Below are positions 35,909 through 44,506 of a DNA stretch of 64,000 bases, in pieces. The DNA is taken from NCBI GenBank assembly GCA_034669965.1, contig JAXMOK010000003.1, forward strand, positions 310,001 through 374,000, written 5' to 3'. The position numbers were made by a program, and so were the translations under genes. How positions within the stretch are numbered: the stretch's first letter is position 1; the number at the start of each line of letters is the position of its first letter. A model generated the notes under the pieces. The model did not search any database. It worked only from the letters and a program-made list of their open reading frames with translations, and had not been told where the DNA came from. Source of the stretch: HXMU1420-13 sp034669965. GTDB taxonomy: Bacteria > Bacteroidota > Rhodothermia > Balneolales > Balneolaceae.

Positions 35909-36793
35909 CTAGTTATTGTTTGGTACCCCATTCGTTCTGAACATAATTTGTTTGGTATTCTTGGCGCCAAAAAAACCAATTCCGTTTTCAACATCACCAG
36001 ATTCCAATACATCTAAAGCAAGAGTTTTTTCTTCTATCACTTTAAATTCAGGGCCAAAGTGCGTGTATCTGATTCGCATTACTCCATTATCTAACCGGTT
36101 GCAATTTACGGTTGGATTCCAGCGACGGGGTGGCACATTTACTGTGGCTTCAGCTACGGGCGGAAATACATCTACCAACATGTTTTTGATGTTTAGAATT
36201 ACCGCAACTTTATCGGTGCCTTCAACTTTTTGAAGCTGTCGTACTGATTTCACTTCGCCAAAGTAAAAACTTCCTTGATATTGAACACCTAGTTCGAAAC
36301 GAATGAATTCATCACCTTGAACATTATCAAACTCAATCAAAATGTCTTCGAAACAGTCTTGGGTAACTTCCGGAGTAAGAGATAAAGTGGAAACACCAGG
36401 CGTTGTAGCTGTAGTTGTTGCCACTTCTCCTTCCGAACCTTCAATAGTTAATTTGTAGGCAGTACGCGGTTCAAGTTCCTCATCGATGATAAAATTCATC
36501 GTAGGATTATTGTTGAAATAAATAATTGAGTCGGAAAGTTGTTTCGAAGTACCGGCTTCCAAATTTTCAAATGTAACCTTAAAATTACGTAACTCTTCGA
36601 TGTCAGCTAGCAAAGGTGATTGAATATCTTTAACACGAACATAATTTGTAGTCGAATCGAGTTCCATTGCACCATAAACCGAGTATTCGGCATCAACAAC
36701 TTCAAATGGCTCGATGAAAACTTCATCACAAGCCATTAAACCAACAACTGCGATGATAAGAACTCCAAAGTATTTAATAGACATAGTCTTCAT
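35909..36793 (-). CDS. Outer-membrane-associated lipoprotein, paralogue 1 (DUF4249-like)
   Basis: A 294-residue lipoprotein (signal ending VVGLMAC) sharing with its neighbour the segments YSVYGAMELDSTTNYVRVKD, DVFPPVAEATVNVPPR and RIRYTHFGPEF. Two-Cys positions in the C-terminal half are conserved in both (DCF and VNC), possibly a disulfide. It lies 36 bases downstream of the receptor gene in the same operon. Role inferred from position: receptor accessory protein. Confidence 0.72.
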   Translation of the reverse strand: MKTMSIKYFGVLIIAVVGLMACDEVFIEPFEVVDAEYSVYGAMELDSTTNYVRVKDIQSPLLADIEELRNFKVTFENLEAGTSKQLSDSIIYFNNNPTMNFIIDEELEPRTAYKLTIEGSEGEVATTTATTPGVSTLSLTPEVTQDCFEDILIEFDNVQGDEFIRFELGVQYQGSFYFGEVKSVRQLQKVEGTDKVAVILNIKNMLVDVFPPVAEATVNVPPRRWNPTVNCNRLDNGVMRIRYTHFGPEFKVIEEKTLALDVLESGDVENGIGFFGAKNTKQIMFRTNGVPNNN

Positions 36794-36829
36794 TTTTTAA
36801 ATCTCTTTATTAATTTTTTTCTGGAGTGA

Positions 36830-39133
36830 TTAATTGATATTCAAACTAATGGATGCGTACGGCAACATAGGCAACTCATTAACCTGTCGTAATGTGTTTA
36901 CATCAAAATAGAACACGTTGGTCATATCGTAACTGTTGATAGCTCCAATTTCGGTCTCTAATTCTAAAGATGGTGATAGCTGAAACTTTCTGTCGATAGA
37001 TACATCAAGTCGCTGAAATGCCGGTAAAGATCCATCGAAAGGAACCGAATACAAGGTAACGGCTTTACCCTGGTTTTGGATCGGATCTTGGTATGGAACC
37101 CGAACAATCAAATCGATTGCATAAAGTTTTGTGTAAGGCGCTCCACTACTATATCTCCAAATCGCATTGGCTGTAAACTTGCCTATTTTATAACTCGCTA
37201 ACACATTTAATTGGTGGCGACGATCATGACTTGGGTTATAAACAAACTCGTCGGTTTCGATCCATGCTACTAGATCGTCTGCTGAGGCACTGTACTCAAC
37301 TTCGGCTAAGCCATAACCTAAGGTGACGTAAAGTAGATCGGTTTTTAACTGGAATTGAAGATCAAGACCGAAAGTTTCTGCCTCAGCAAATGCTGTTCTG
37401 ATCGTGTTACCCGGCTCTCGTGTCCACTCTGCAACAGGCACATTACTATTGTGTTTGTAGTATGCTTCGATGTTGGCTTCGATAAAATTACCAATGCGTT
37501 GACGATATCCCGTGATTGCGTGAATAGCTGTTGGCACAGGATCATCTACCGCAACAGGTTTGTATACATAGAATACGGTTCCAGCATCACGTTCGTCGGT
37601 AATTGCCTCGCGTAGTTGAGCGTATTTACCTACAGCAAAACTGATTTCTTGATTATCTGTTCCCAGTGGTTTCCATGTCATTCTTAAACGAGGTTCGAAT
37701 GTCATACTTACGTTTTCCTGCCGAATCTGAGTAGTGACACCCGGAATGATAGTAAGGGTATTTGTAGGCTTAAACTCTGTACTTAAATATGTACTAAAAA
37801 TGGAGGTATACTTTTCTAAGGTTGCTCCAAGCCCAAAACGCTGTGGTTTACCTGTAATTTCTGGAAATGGTTCGTCCAAATTGGCTTTATAGAAATTTAA
37901 GTTCCAACGGAAACCGTAGTTATATGGATGATCAAATGCAGTACCGGTGTTATCCATTCTTAAATAACCCATCGAAATATTCGAAGTTCTGCCTAAATCA
38001 TCAAAACCAATCTCACTACTTTTGTAGGTACTGTAACCGATGGTAAAATCCACAGAATTTTTAAGTTCTTCGCTATATCCCAAACAACGGGCACCTACTG
38101 CTGTATTTTCCCAACCAAGGCTAATATCACGTTGTGGATTAATTTTACCACGATCGTACGTGTGTAACGCAGTCATATTACAGGTAAATCCATCCCAATT
38201 GATCGAGTAACGTGCAAGAATATCAGAAAATTTAAGGGGTACATCTTCGCCGGTTAAGCTTGGTCCGGCCTGCTCAATCACGCTGTATCGTCCCATTACT
38301 AACAACGACTGCTTATCCCTTTGAAGCGGTCCTTCTGCCATCGCAGAAACTATGTAAGGACTAGCAGCCACTTGGCTTTGAAATTTACGCATATTCCCTT
38401 GGCGTAAACTTACATCCATCACCGAAGAAGTAGCGCCTTCATACTCAGCACCAAAACCGCCGGCATATAAATCTACATTACTAATTACCGATTGCGGAAA
38501 GGCAGAGAATAAGTTAGAGATGTGGAATGGTTTAACTACCGGCATTTTATCAACCAAGATAAGATTTTGTGCCGGCGTACCTCCACGAATAAATAATTCA
38601 CCGCCTCGGTCACCACTGGTAACAACGCCCGGCAAAGTTTGCAGATAAACACTCAAATCACCACCAGGGCCGGGTGCTGGGATTAACTGAATATCGCTTA
38701 CAGAAATGGTTTGTTTACCAGCAACACGTTGAACAGCGCCGCTTCTGGTACCACTTACAATTACTTCGCCAAGTTCAGAGTTTGCTGTGGGTAATTCAGT
38801 TCTATAAACTCTAGTCTCGCCCGGTGCTAGTATAATTTCAGTCTCTTGCGATTCAAAACCAATCGATGAAATTGCTAAATCATACGTTCCATTATTTACG
38901 TTGATGAATTCCAATAAACCATCGGCATTGGTAGCACCGGCCTTATACATGGTGCCGCTTTTGCGATATAAAATTACGTTTGCGCCAATGATGGGGTTAC
39001 CATCTTCCTCAGAAATTACGAGTACACGGAGCGTTGATCTGGTTTGGGCGAGTATCTGGGTGGGAAGTAGCGATAACAGCACGCCGAAAAAGAACCCGCA
39101 TAACACGAGTTTACGAACAGATTTGATGACCAT
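36830..39133 (-). CDS. TonB-dependent receptor with carboxypeptidase-regulatory-like domain
   Basis: A 767-residue outer-membrane receptor. It has a signal peptide, a regulatory-like sandwich (TLRVLVISEEDGNPIIGANV, GTYDLAISSIGFESQETEI), a plug (SVYLQTLPGVVTSGDRGGEL then FIRGGTPAQNLILVDKMPV) and a barrel with the family ending YASISLNIN. It has no STN domain, so it is not a sigma-signalling type. It leads an operon with two paralogous lipoproteins. Substrate unknown. It is divergent from, and separated by the tmRNA gene from, a second receptor/lipoprotein locus. Confidence 0.9.
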   Translation of the reverse strand: MVIKSVRKLVLCGFFFGVLLSLLPTQILAQTRSTLRVLVISEEDGNPIIGANVILYRKSGTMYKAGATNADGLLEFINVNNGTYDLAISSIGFESQETEIILAPGETRVYRTELPTANSELGEVIVSGTRSGAVQRVAGKQTISVSDIQLIPAPGPGGDLSVYLQTLPGVVTSGDRGGELFIRGGTPAQNLILVDKMPVVKPFHISNLFSAFPQSVISNVDLYAGGFGAEYEGATSSVMDVSLRQGNMRKFQSQVAASPYIVSAMAEGPLQRDKQSLLVMGRYSVIEQAGPSLTGEDVPLKFSDILARYSINWDGFTCNMTALHTYDRGKINPQRDISLGWENTAVGARCLGYSEELKNSVDFTIGYSTYKSSEIGFDDLGRTSNISMGYLRMDNTGTAFDHPYNYGFRWNLNFYKANLDEPFPEITGKPQRFGLGATLEKYTSIFSTYLSTEFKPTNTLTIIPGVTTQIRQENVSMTFEPRLRMTWKPLGTDNQEISFAVGKYAQLREAITDERDAGTVFYVYKPVAVDDPVPTAIHAITGYRQRIGNFIEANIEAYYKHNSNVPVAEWTREPGNTIRTAFAEAETFGLDLQFQLKTDLLYVTLGYGLAEVEYSASADDLVAWIETDEFVYNPSHDRRHQLNVLASYKIGKFTANAIWRYSSGAPYTKLYAIDLIVRVPYQDPIQNQGKAVTLYSVPFDGSLPAFQRLDVSIDRKFQLSPSLELETEIGAINSYDMTNVFYFDVNTLRQVNELPMLPYASISLNIN

Positions 39134-39312
39134 TTATAGAAGTGTTAGTAGAATTTGTACAATTATTTAGAAAAGGATGAGATTTGAAATTATTGCGTAC
39201 TAATTCAAGCTCAATTACATTTTTTTATGTATCTCTTTTCTTGATGAAGCCTTGAATATACACCCATTTATTTTTGAAATGGAAATTGGTTAAAACTTTT
39301 ATCATAAATAGA

Positions 39313-39336
39313 GGGACAGAGGGACAGAGGGACAGA
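39313..39336 (+). repeat. Octanucleotide microsatellite, three copies of GGGACAGA
   Basis: Three perfect copies with partial flanking units, downstream of the tmRNA terminator. A related GGGAC-led 8-mer array occurs at 44315-44362. The rest of 39134-39370 shows nothing recognisable. Confidence 0.85.
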
Positions 39337-39370
39337 GGGGAATTTGTTCGAAAATTGGATCAAACAAAAA

Positions 39371-39400
39371 AAGCCAATCAGAACTACATCTGATTGGCTT
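39371..39400 (-). terminator. Rho-independent terminator of the tmRNA gene
   Basis: A perfect 12-bp stem (AAGCCAATCAGA and TCTGATTGGCTT) with a six-base loop, followed on the minus strand by a T-rich tract, ten bases after the tmRNA 3' end. Confidence 0.9.
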
Positions 39401-39409
39401 AATTTATAC

Positions 39410-39776
39410 TGGTGGAGATGCGGGGAGTCGAACCCCGGTCCGAAACGGCAAACCTGCAAATATCTACATGTTTAGCTGCTAATTAACATTCGCCTGAAGC
39501 CGAGCCTAGCAACCAAGCGACTTCAAACTATTCTGTAAAGTTTCACGCACCAGAGACAGAAAACCCTGCTACGCTATCCTATCTGTTATGGCGATCCAAA
39601 CTGACGCTGATAGGCACGCTTTCAGCGGATCGGCTCAGCAGTTTATGCTGCTAAGCGGTATGAATAATTGTTGTCAATTATTTTTGTGTCCATAATGGGT
39701 GTTTTACGAGAACCATTGGTCATCCTCGACATGCAACCTGCGGTGTTACTCATCCCGTCAAATCCAGAACATCCCC
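39410..39776 (-). ncRNA. ssrA: Transfer-messenger RNA
   Basis: A 367-base one-piece tmRNA. The 5' end begins GGGGATG and pairs with CATCTCC before an encoded 3' CCA at 39410-39412. The T-arm has GGGGTTCGACTCCCC, and the 5' side has the tRNA-like GATTTGACGGG. The tag reading frame ends NNYSYRLAA-stop, with the usual small hydrophobic -LAA degron ending. The resume codon is not certain. It frees stalled ribosomes together with SmpB and marks the product for proteolysis. Its own terminator follows. The remaining 39777-39977 region must hold promoters for ssrA and the divergent receptor gene. Confidence 0.95.
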
Positions 39777-39977
39777 AGTAATTCAAAGAGCGATGCGTAA
39801 TATACGAATTATAAACATCAGATTTAATGTTGGTATCGCACAAAACATTTAAACTCCTGCACAGTTACATTGTTTCAACAACGCAATATTACCTTTACAA
39901 ACCTGATCTATTTTGTGATTAACTTTTTGCAAAATACTTCGTTATAGACGGGCGAACTTTAAATACGCTAACTATTC

Positions 39978-42248
39978 ATGACTTTTAAATCCTTTTTGAT
40001 TTCGGGGATTCTGATTGCAAGCACTTTCGCAGTACAAGCTCGGCAAACAGTAAGCATCACCGGATACGTGAGAGACGCCAACACCGGCGAAACACTGATA
40101 AGCGCCAACGTTGCCCTCCTCGAAATTAATCGTGGTGGCGCTACCAATGCACAAGGGTATTATGGCATTCCAAATATCGAACCGGGTACCTATACCATTG
40201 CCTGTTCATATATCGGATACAAATTATTTACACGCGAAATTACGCTAGAAGCTGGCGAAAACTTGCGATTTGATATCAACCTGGAACCTGATGTATTTGT
40301 GGGAGAGGAAATTGTGGTTGAGTCGGAAGCCGAATTACAAGAGCTTAAATCGATCGGAACCGCGCAGGTTAAAACAGAGCTTATTAAAGCACTACCTGCC
40401 ATTTTCGAAGCCGATGTTTTTCGATCTATTCAGTATTTACCTGGTGTTAAATCGGCGAGTGATTTCTCAAGTGGGTTATACATCCGTGGCGGAAGCCCGG
40501 ATCAAACACTTATTATGCTCGATCAAACAACAGTTTATAATCCAAGTCATTTTTTTGGATTTTTCTCCACATTTAATCCCGATGCTATCAAAGATGTTCG
40601 ATTGTTTAAAGGTGGATACCCGGCCGAATATGGCGGTCGTCTTGGCTCGGTACTTTCAGTTTATAATAAGGATGGGAACAGAAACAATTATCAAGGGTCG
40701 GTAACCTTAGGCATGCTGGCGTCGCGAGTGGCAATCGAAGGTCCTTACAAAAAAGGATCGTTCATGTTAGCTGCACGTCGCTCAACACTCGAACCCTTGC
40801 TCTCAGCATTAAGTCAATCGAACGACAACATCCCTTCTCTCTTTTATTTCTACGATTTTAATGGGAAAATCAATTACGATGCTTCACTGAACGATAAATT
40901 CCATTTGGCTTTTTACTCCGGAGCCGATAAAGTGCGCTTTCCTTTTGCCGATGACGCTGAGTTCACGCTAAACTATGGGAATCAAACGGTAAGTGGAAAC
41001 TGGACGCATATTTTCAGCGATAAAGTGTTTTCGAATTTCGTGGTTACCGGTTCACGCTATTTCAATTTTCCGGAGTTTGAGTTTGGTGGCACTCCTTTCA
41101 AAAGAGATAACAATATTTACGACTTCTCTCTTAAGTCTGATTTGGAATATCTGCCCAATGAGAAACATCAAATTGCTACTGGCATTTGGGCCGGTGTTTT
41201 CACGCTTAGGTTGCTAGATCGCTTCGATAATCAAGATAGTTTTAGCACCCGCATTCATGCGCGATACGCTAGTTTTTATGTGCAAGATACCTGGCGCCCA
41301 ACCGAGAAATGGAAAGTAATTGGTGGTGTACGTGCTAATTACTTTTCCGACGGCGATTACGTTAGGCTAGAACCCCGACTATCGGGCGAGTATTTCGCCA
41401 ACGATCGCATCACCATGCAAGCTGCATATGGGCGGTATAACCAGTTCTTTACGTTGATTACCAACGAGGCATTTTCGGGATTCGATTTATGGTTAACATC
41501 CGACGAAGGCATTCGCCCTTCCTATGGCGATCAATTTGTAATTGGTGCTAAAACGGTACCTTTTAAAGATTATGGCCTCGATATCGAGCTTTATTATCGA
41601 TCTATGAATGATCTTTTTGAGCTTGATCCTTTCTTGCCTGATGCAGCAGGTTTATTGTACGAAGATTTGTTTCGAATTGGCGAAGGCTACGCTTATGGTA
41701 CAGAAATCATGTTCGAAAAACGGGTAGGCCGTTTAAACGGGTATATCGGCTATACCTTTGGCTACACTTGGCGAAAATGGCCAACGTTCAATGTGGGGAT
41801 TGGCGATGAAGACCAGACCGCTCGTTTTTATCCACCAAAGTATGATCGACGCAACGATGTAAAGATCATTCTTAATTACGATCTAAGCCGTAAATGGAAG
41901 TTCACAGGCGCTTGGGTGTATGCAACCGGACAAGCGTACACCGAGGCTACCGGGCGATATGCGGTGTATGATTCGCCATACAATGCAATCGATCAAAATA
42001 ATGTGCTTGTAGTTGAAAATGTGAATGCTTCTCGCTTACCACATTATCACCGGGCTGATGTATCTTTTAGCAGGCTTGGCACATTCTTTGGACTTGGAGA
42101 ATCTGAACTACAACTTCAAGTTATAAATGTGTACAGCCGCAGAAATGTGTGGTTTACACAAATCAATTTTGATGAAAACCCGGTTAGTAGAACCGATGTC
42201 ACCCTCCTCCCTCTCATACCTGCAATCTCTTACACAGTGAAATTTTAA
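39978..42248 (+). CDS. TonB-dependent receptor with carboxypeptidase-regulatory-like domain, second locus
   Basis: A 756-residue outer-membrane receptor. It has a signal peptide (ends AVQARQ), a regulatory-like domain (VSITGYVRDANTGETLISAN, GTYTIACSYIGYKLFTREI), a plug (IQYLPGVKSASDFSSGLYIR, GGSPDQTLIMLDQ) and a barrel ending ISYTVKF. There is no STN domain. It is followed by a DUF4249 lipoprotein (four bases gap) and a DUF4159 protein, a recurrent set in Bacteroidota-like genomes. Substrate unknown. Confidence 0.9.
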   Translation: MTFKSFLISGILIASTFAVQARQTVSITGYVRDANTGETLISANVALLEINRGGATNAQGYYGIPNIEPGTYTIACSYIGYKLFTREITLEAGENLRFDINLEPDVFVGEEIVVESEAELQELKSIGTAQVKTELIKALPAIFEADVFRSIQYLPGVKSASDFSSGLYIRGGSPDQTLIMLDQTTVYNPSHFFGFFSTFNPDAIKDVRLFKGGYPAEYGGRLGSVLSVYNKDGNRNNYQGSVTLGMLASRVAIEGPYKKGSFMLAARRSTLEPLLSALSQSNDNIPSLFYFYDFNGKINYDASLNDKFHLAFYSGADKVRFPFADDAEFTLNYGNQTVSGNWTHIFSDKVFSNFVVTGSRYFNFPEFEFGGTPFKRDNNIYDFSLKSDLEYLPNEKHQIATGIWAGVFTLRLLDRFDNQDSFSTRIHARYASFYVQDTWRPTEKWKVIGGVRANYFSDGDYVRLEPRLSGEYFANDRITMQAAYGRYNQFFTLITNEAFSGFDLWLTSDEGIRPSYGDQFVIGAKTVPFKDYGLDIELYYRSMNDLFELDPFLPDAAGLLYEDLFRIGEGYAYGTEIMFEKRVGRLNGYIGYTFGYTWRKWPTFNVGIGDEDQTARFYPPKYDRRNDVKIILNYDLSRKWKFTGAWVYATGQAYTEATGRYAVYDSPYNAIDQNNVLVVENVNASRLPHYHRADVSFSRLGTFFGLGESELQLQVINVYSRRNVWFTQINFDENPVSRTDVTLLPLIPAISYTVKF

Positions 42249-42252
42249 TCTC

Positions 42253-43152
42253 ATGAAAGCCAATATTTTAACCATTCTTTCCTTACTTATTTTATTAGCT
42301 GCATGCGAAGTGTATAATCAAGATACTTATGAGGAATACTACGTGGTGGAATCTTATTTGGTGGCCAATCGACAATTGCCACAAGTTCGTGTTTCAACCA
42401 CTGCACCTGTTGATGACTTTTACGCCTTCAGTAGATTTGCCGTAACTGATGCCGAAGTACAAATTCGATTATTAAACGAAAATGGCACCGATATCGACGA
42501 GGTTTTTGTGTATGCGAATGATACTGCTGGAATATTTCAACCCTTGGCTACTCATAAAGTATTACCAGCACGAAGTTATCAGTTGTATGTAAATGTGCCG
42601 TCATCTGCTGCAGAAATTACCGCCACAACCATTGTCCCAGACACCTTCAAAGTTGTCAGCACAGTACTAGATACCTTAGTGTATCAATCTACCGAGCAAC
42701 TTGAAATCACGGTTTCTGAAAGCACCTATCCGGGTCGACAAAATATCTTTATATTTAACACCCTAGCTCTTGAGCCCACCCTCGAAAATTTAACCCCTGT
42801 TTACGCCGATTTATTTTTCGATGATGATGAAGATATGGATCTTTCGGAGTTAACAAATACTAGCTCAGGGTTACTAAATGCAGCCAATTTTACGATCAAT
42901 CAAGATCAGTCGATTACTATTCGCTATCCGTGGATAGCCGTAGCCTTTTATGGGGATAATAAATTGGTTGCCACCACGGTAGATGACAATGTGTACGACT
43001 TTGTTCGATCAGAATCGGTACAGTTAGGAGGTTCCACCTTATCGCCCGGTGAAATTCAAAATGCAATTACCCACGTGAAAGGTGGTTTAGGAATTTTTGG
43101 TTCCTTAGCTTCCGATACGATTCAAACTCATATCAAACGCATGGAGTTTTAA
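42253..43152 (+). CDS. DUF4249 family lipoprotein
   Basis: A 299-residue lipoprotein with signal LSLLILLAACEVYNQ (Cys18) and the DUF4249 opening pattern (YYVVESYLVANRQLPQVRVS, then TTAPVDD) with a beta-sandwich core (VTDAEVQIRLLNENG, VLPARSYQLYVNVP). DUF4249 proteins accompany TonB-dependent receptors and are thought to sit at the outer membrane. It lies in the same operon as the preceding receptor. Confidence 0.85.
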   Translation: MKANILTILSLLILLAACEVYNQDTYEEYYVVESYLVANRQLPQVRVSTTAPVDDFYAFSRFAVTDAEVQIRLLNENGTDIDEVFVYANDTAGIFQPLATHKVLPARSYQLYVNVPSSAAEITATTIVPDTFKVVSTVLDTLVYQSTEQLEITVSESTYPGRQNIFIFNTLALEPTLENLTPVYADLFFDDDEDMDLSELTNTSSGLLNAANFTINQDQSITIRYPWIAVAFYGDNKLVATTVDDNVYDFVRSESVQLGGSTLSPGEIQNAITHVKGGLGIFGSLASDTIQTHIKRMEF

Positions 43153-43182
43153 TGCCAGCTAACCTCAGAAGATGATTTCGAA

Positions 43183-43860
43183 ATGCGCAAAACCCTTCTT
43201 TTCATAATACTGATATCGTTTTTTATTACTCCTCAGATCGTTGATCTATTTGCACAACAAAACGGAGCCTTTGAAATTGCCCGCATCAAATATCGAGGGG
43301 GTGGCGATTGGTATAACGACCCGTCTTCCCTTTCCAATTTGATTAGTTTTACTCAAGCTAATGTCCCAATTAGCATCAGTAAAAAATATGTGGATGTAGC
43401 ACTTGGCAGTACCGATTTACACGATTATCCCTTCACTTTTCTTACCGGACATGGCACCATCACTGCAAATAATACCGAGGTGCGTAATCTTAGAACTTAT
43501 CTTGAAAATGGAGGTTTTTTGTACGTTGATGACGATTATGGTCTCGACGAACATATAAGAAGTCTAATGAAAGAGGTATTTCCTGATGAAGAATTTATCG
43601 AATTACCATTTTCACATCCTATCTACCAACAAGTTTTTCGCTTTAACAACGGCGTACCCAAAATTCACGAGCATGATAATCAAGCTCCGCGTGGGTACGG
43701 TATTTTTCATAAAGGTCGATTGGTAGTATTCTATACGTTCGAGTCAAATTTAGGAGATGGCTGGGCCGATGTTGAGGTACACAGCAATACTCCCGAAAAA
43801 AGAGAGATGGCGCTAAAAATGGGTGTCAACATTTTAGTGTATGCTTTGACACGCATATAG
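43183..43860 (+). CDS. DUF4159 domain protein, exported
   Basis: A 225-residue protein with a signal peptide (to about residue 25, ending LFAQQ). It then has the DUF4159 fold, related to glutamine-amidotransferase-like (ThuA-type) domains: IARIKYRGGGDWYNDPSSLS, PFTFLTGHGTI, LRTYLENGGFLYVDDDYG, ELPFSHPIYQQVFRF, GRLVVFYTFESNLGDGW. A catalytic role is not proven. Probably co-transcribed with the receptor and DUF4249 gene (30-base gap). Confidence 0.87.
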   Translation: MRKTLLFIILISFFITPQIVDLFAQQNGAFEIARIKYRGGGDWYNDPSSLSNLISFTQANVPISISKKYVDVALGSTDLHDYPFTFLTGHGTITANNTEVRNLRTYLENGGFLYVDDDYGLDEHIRSLMKEVFPDEEFIELPFSHPIYQQVFRFNNGVPKIHEHDNQAPRGYGIFHKGRLVVFYTFESNLGDGWADVEVHSNTPEKREMALKMGVNILVYALTRI

Positions 43861-43898
43861 ATTTAGGCTATAATCTACTAACCTTAATTTTGTTGATT

Positions 43899-44309
43899 AT
43901 GCAAAGCATTACTCCGTATCTATTTTTCCCCGGAAACTGCGAAGAAGCCATGAACTTTTATAAAAAAGTGTTCAACGCAGAAATTACTACACTTCAACGA
44001 TTTGGCAGTGCAAGTATGCCCGTAACCGAAGAGCATAGGGAAAAAATCATGCACGGCGAGCTTACTATTGGAACTATAACATTGATGTTTTCTGATGGAG
44101 CTCCGCATCGTGACATCACCAACGGCGACAACGTACACCTTAACCTATCTTTCGATAATGAAACTGCCCTTCGCCTTACTTGGGGTAAACTAACCGAAGA
44201 AGGTTCGGTACATATGGATTTACAAGATACTTTTTGGGGTGCTCTTTTTGGCCAGCTCGAAGACAAATATGGCATCCGATGGATGCTGAATTATCAGCGA
44301 GATGAATAA
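43899..44309 (+). CDS. VOC/PhnB-like protein
   Basis: A 136-residue cytoplasmic protein of the vicinal-oxygen-chelate fold, closest in pattern to PhnB/YjdN: QSITPYLFFPGNCEEAMNFY, KVFNAEI, KIMHGELTIGTITLMFSDG, then a C-terminal DTFWGALFGQLEDKYGIRWM. Substrate unknown. An in-frame TTG at 43890 would add three residues; the ATG is preferred. Confidence 0.88.
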   Translation: MQSITPYLFFPGNCEEAMNFYKKVFNAEITTLQRFGSASMPVTEEHREKIMHGELTIGTITLMFSDGAPHRDITNGDNVHLNLSFDNETALRLTWGKLTEEGSVHMDLQDTFWGALFGQLEDKYGIRWMLNYQRDE

Positions 44310-44314
44310 AAAAA

Positions 44315-44362
44315 GGGACTAAGGGACTAAGGGACTAAGGGACTAAGGGACTAAGGGACTAA
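44315..44362 (+). repeat. Octanucleotide microsatellite, six copies of GGGACTAA
   Basis: Six perfect 8-base units start four bases after the VOC gene stop region. They share the GGGAC core with the 39313 array. Confidence 0.95.
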
Positions 44363-44400
44363 GAAATCAATAAAACAATTGTTCAAATTTCAATGTTCAG

Positions 44401-44444
44401 TTGTTCGAAGTTCGATGTTCAATTGTTCGAAGTTCGATGTTCAA
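44401..44444 (+). repeat. Two 22-bp tandem units, TTCGA/TTCAA-rich
   Basis: Two perfect 22-base units (each starting TTGTTCGAAGTTCGATG) in the gap between the VOC gene and dnaG, flanked by looser TTCAATG-type repeats. Probably simple-sequence expansion. Confidence 0.85.
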
Positions 44445-44506
44445 TGTTCACGTGTTCCAACTTCGTACTTCGTAATTCAATACTCTTATATTCGTAATTC
44501 CTAGTC

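Noticed and set aside
38901..39170. Plus-strand frame opposite the receptor start
   Set aside because: Shadow of the strongly supported minus-strand receptor signal peptide and regulatory domain.
39643..39843. 66-codon minus-strand frame
   Set aside because: It is the tmRNA read as protein; only its last residues correspond to the proteolysis tag.
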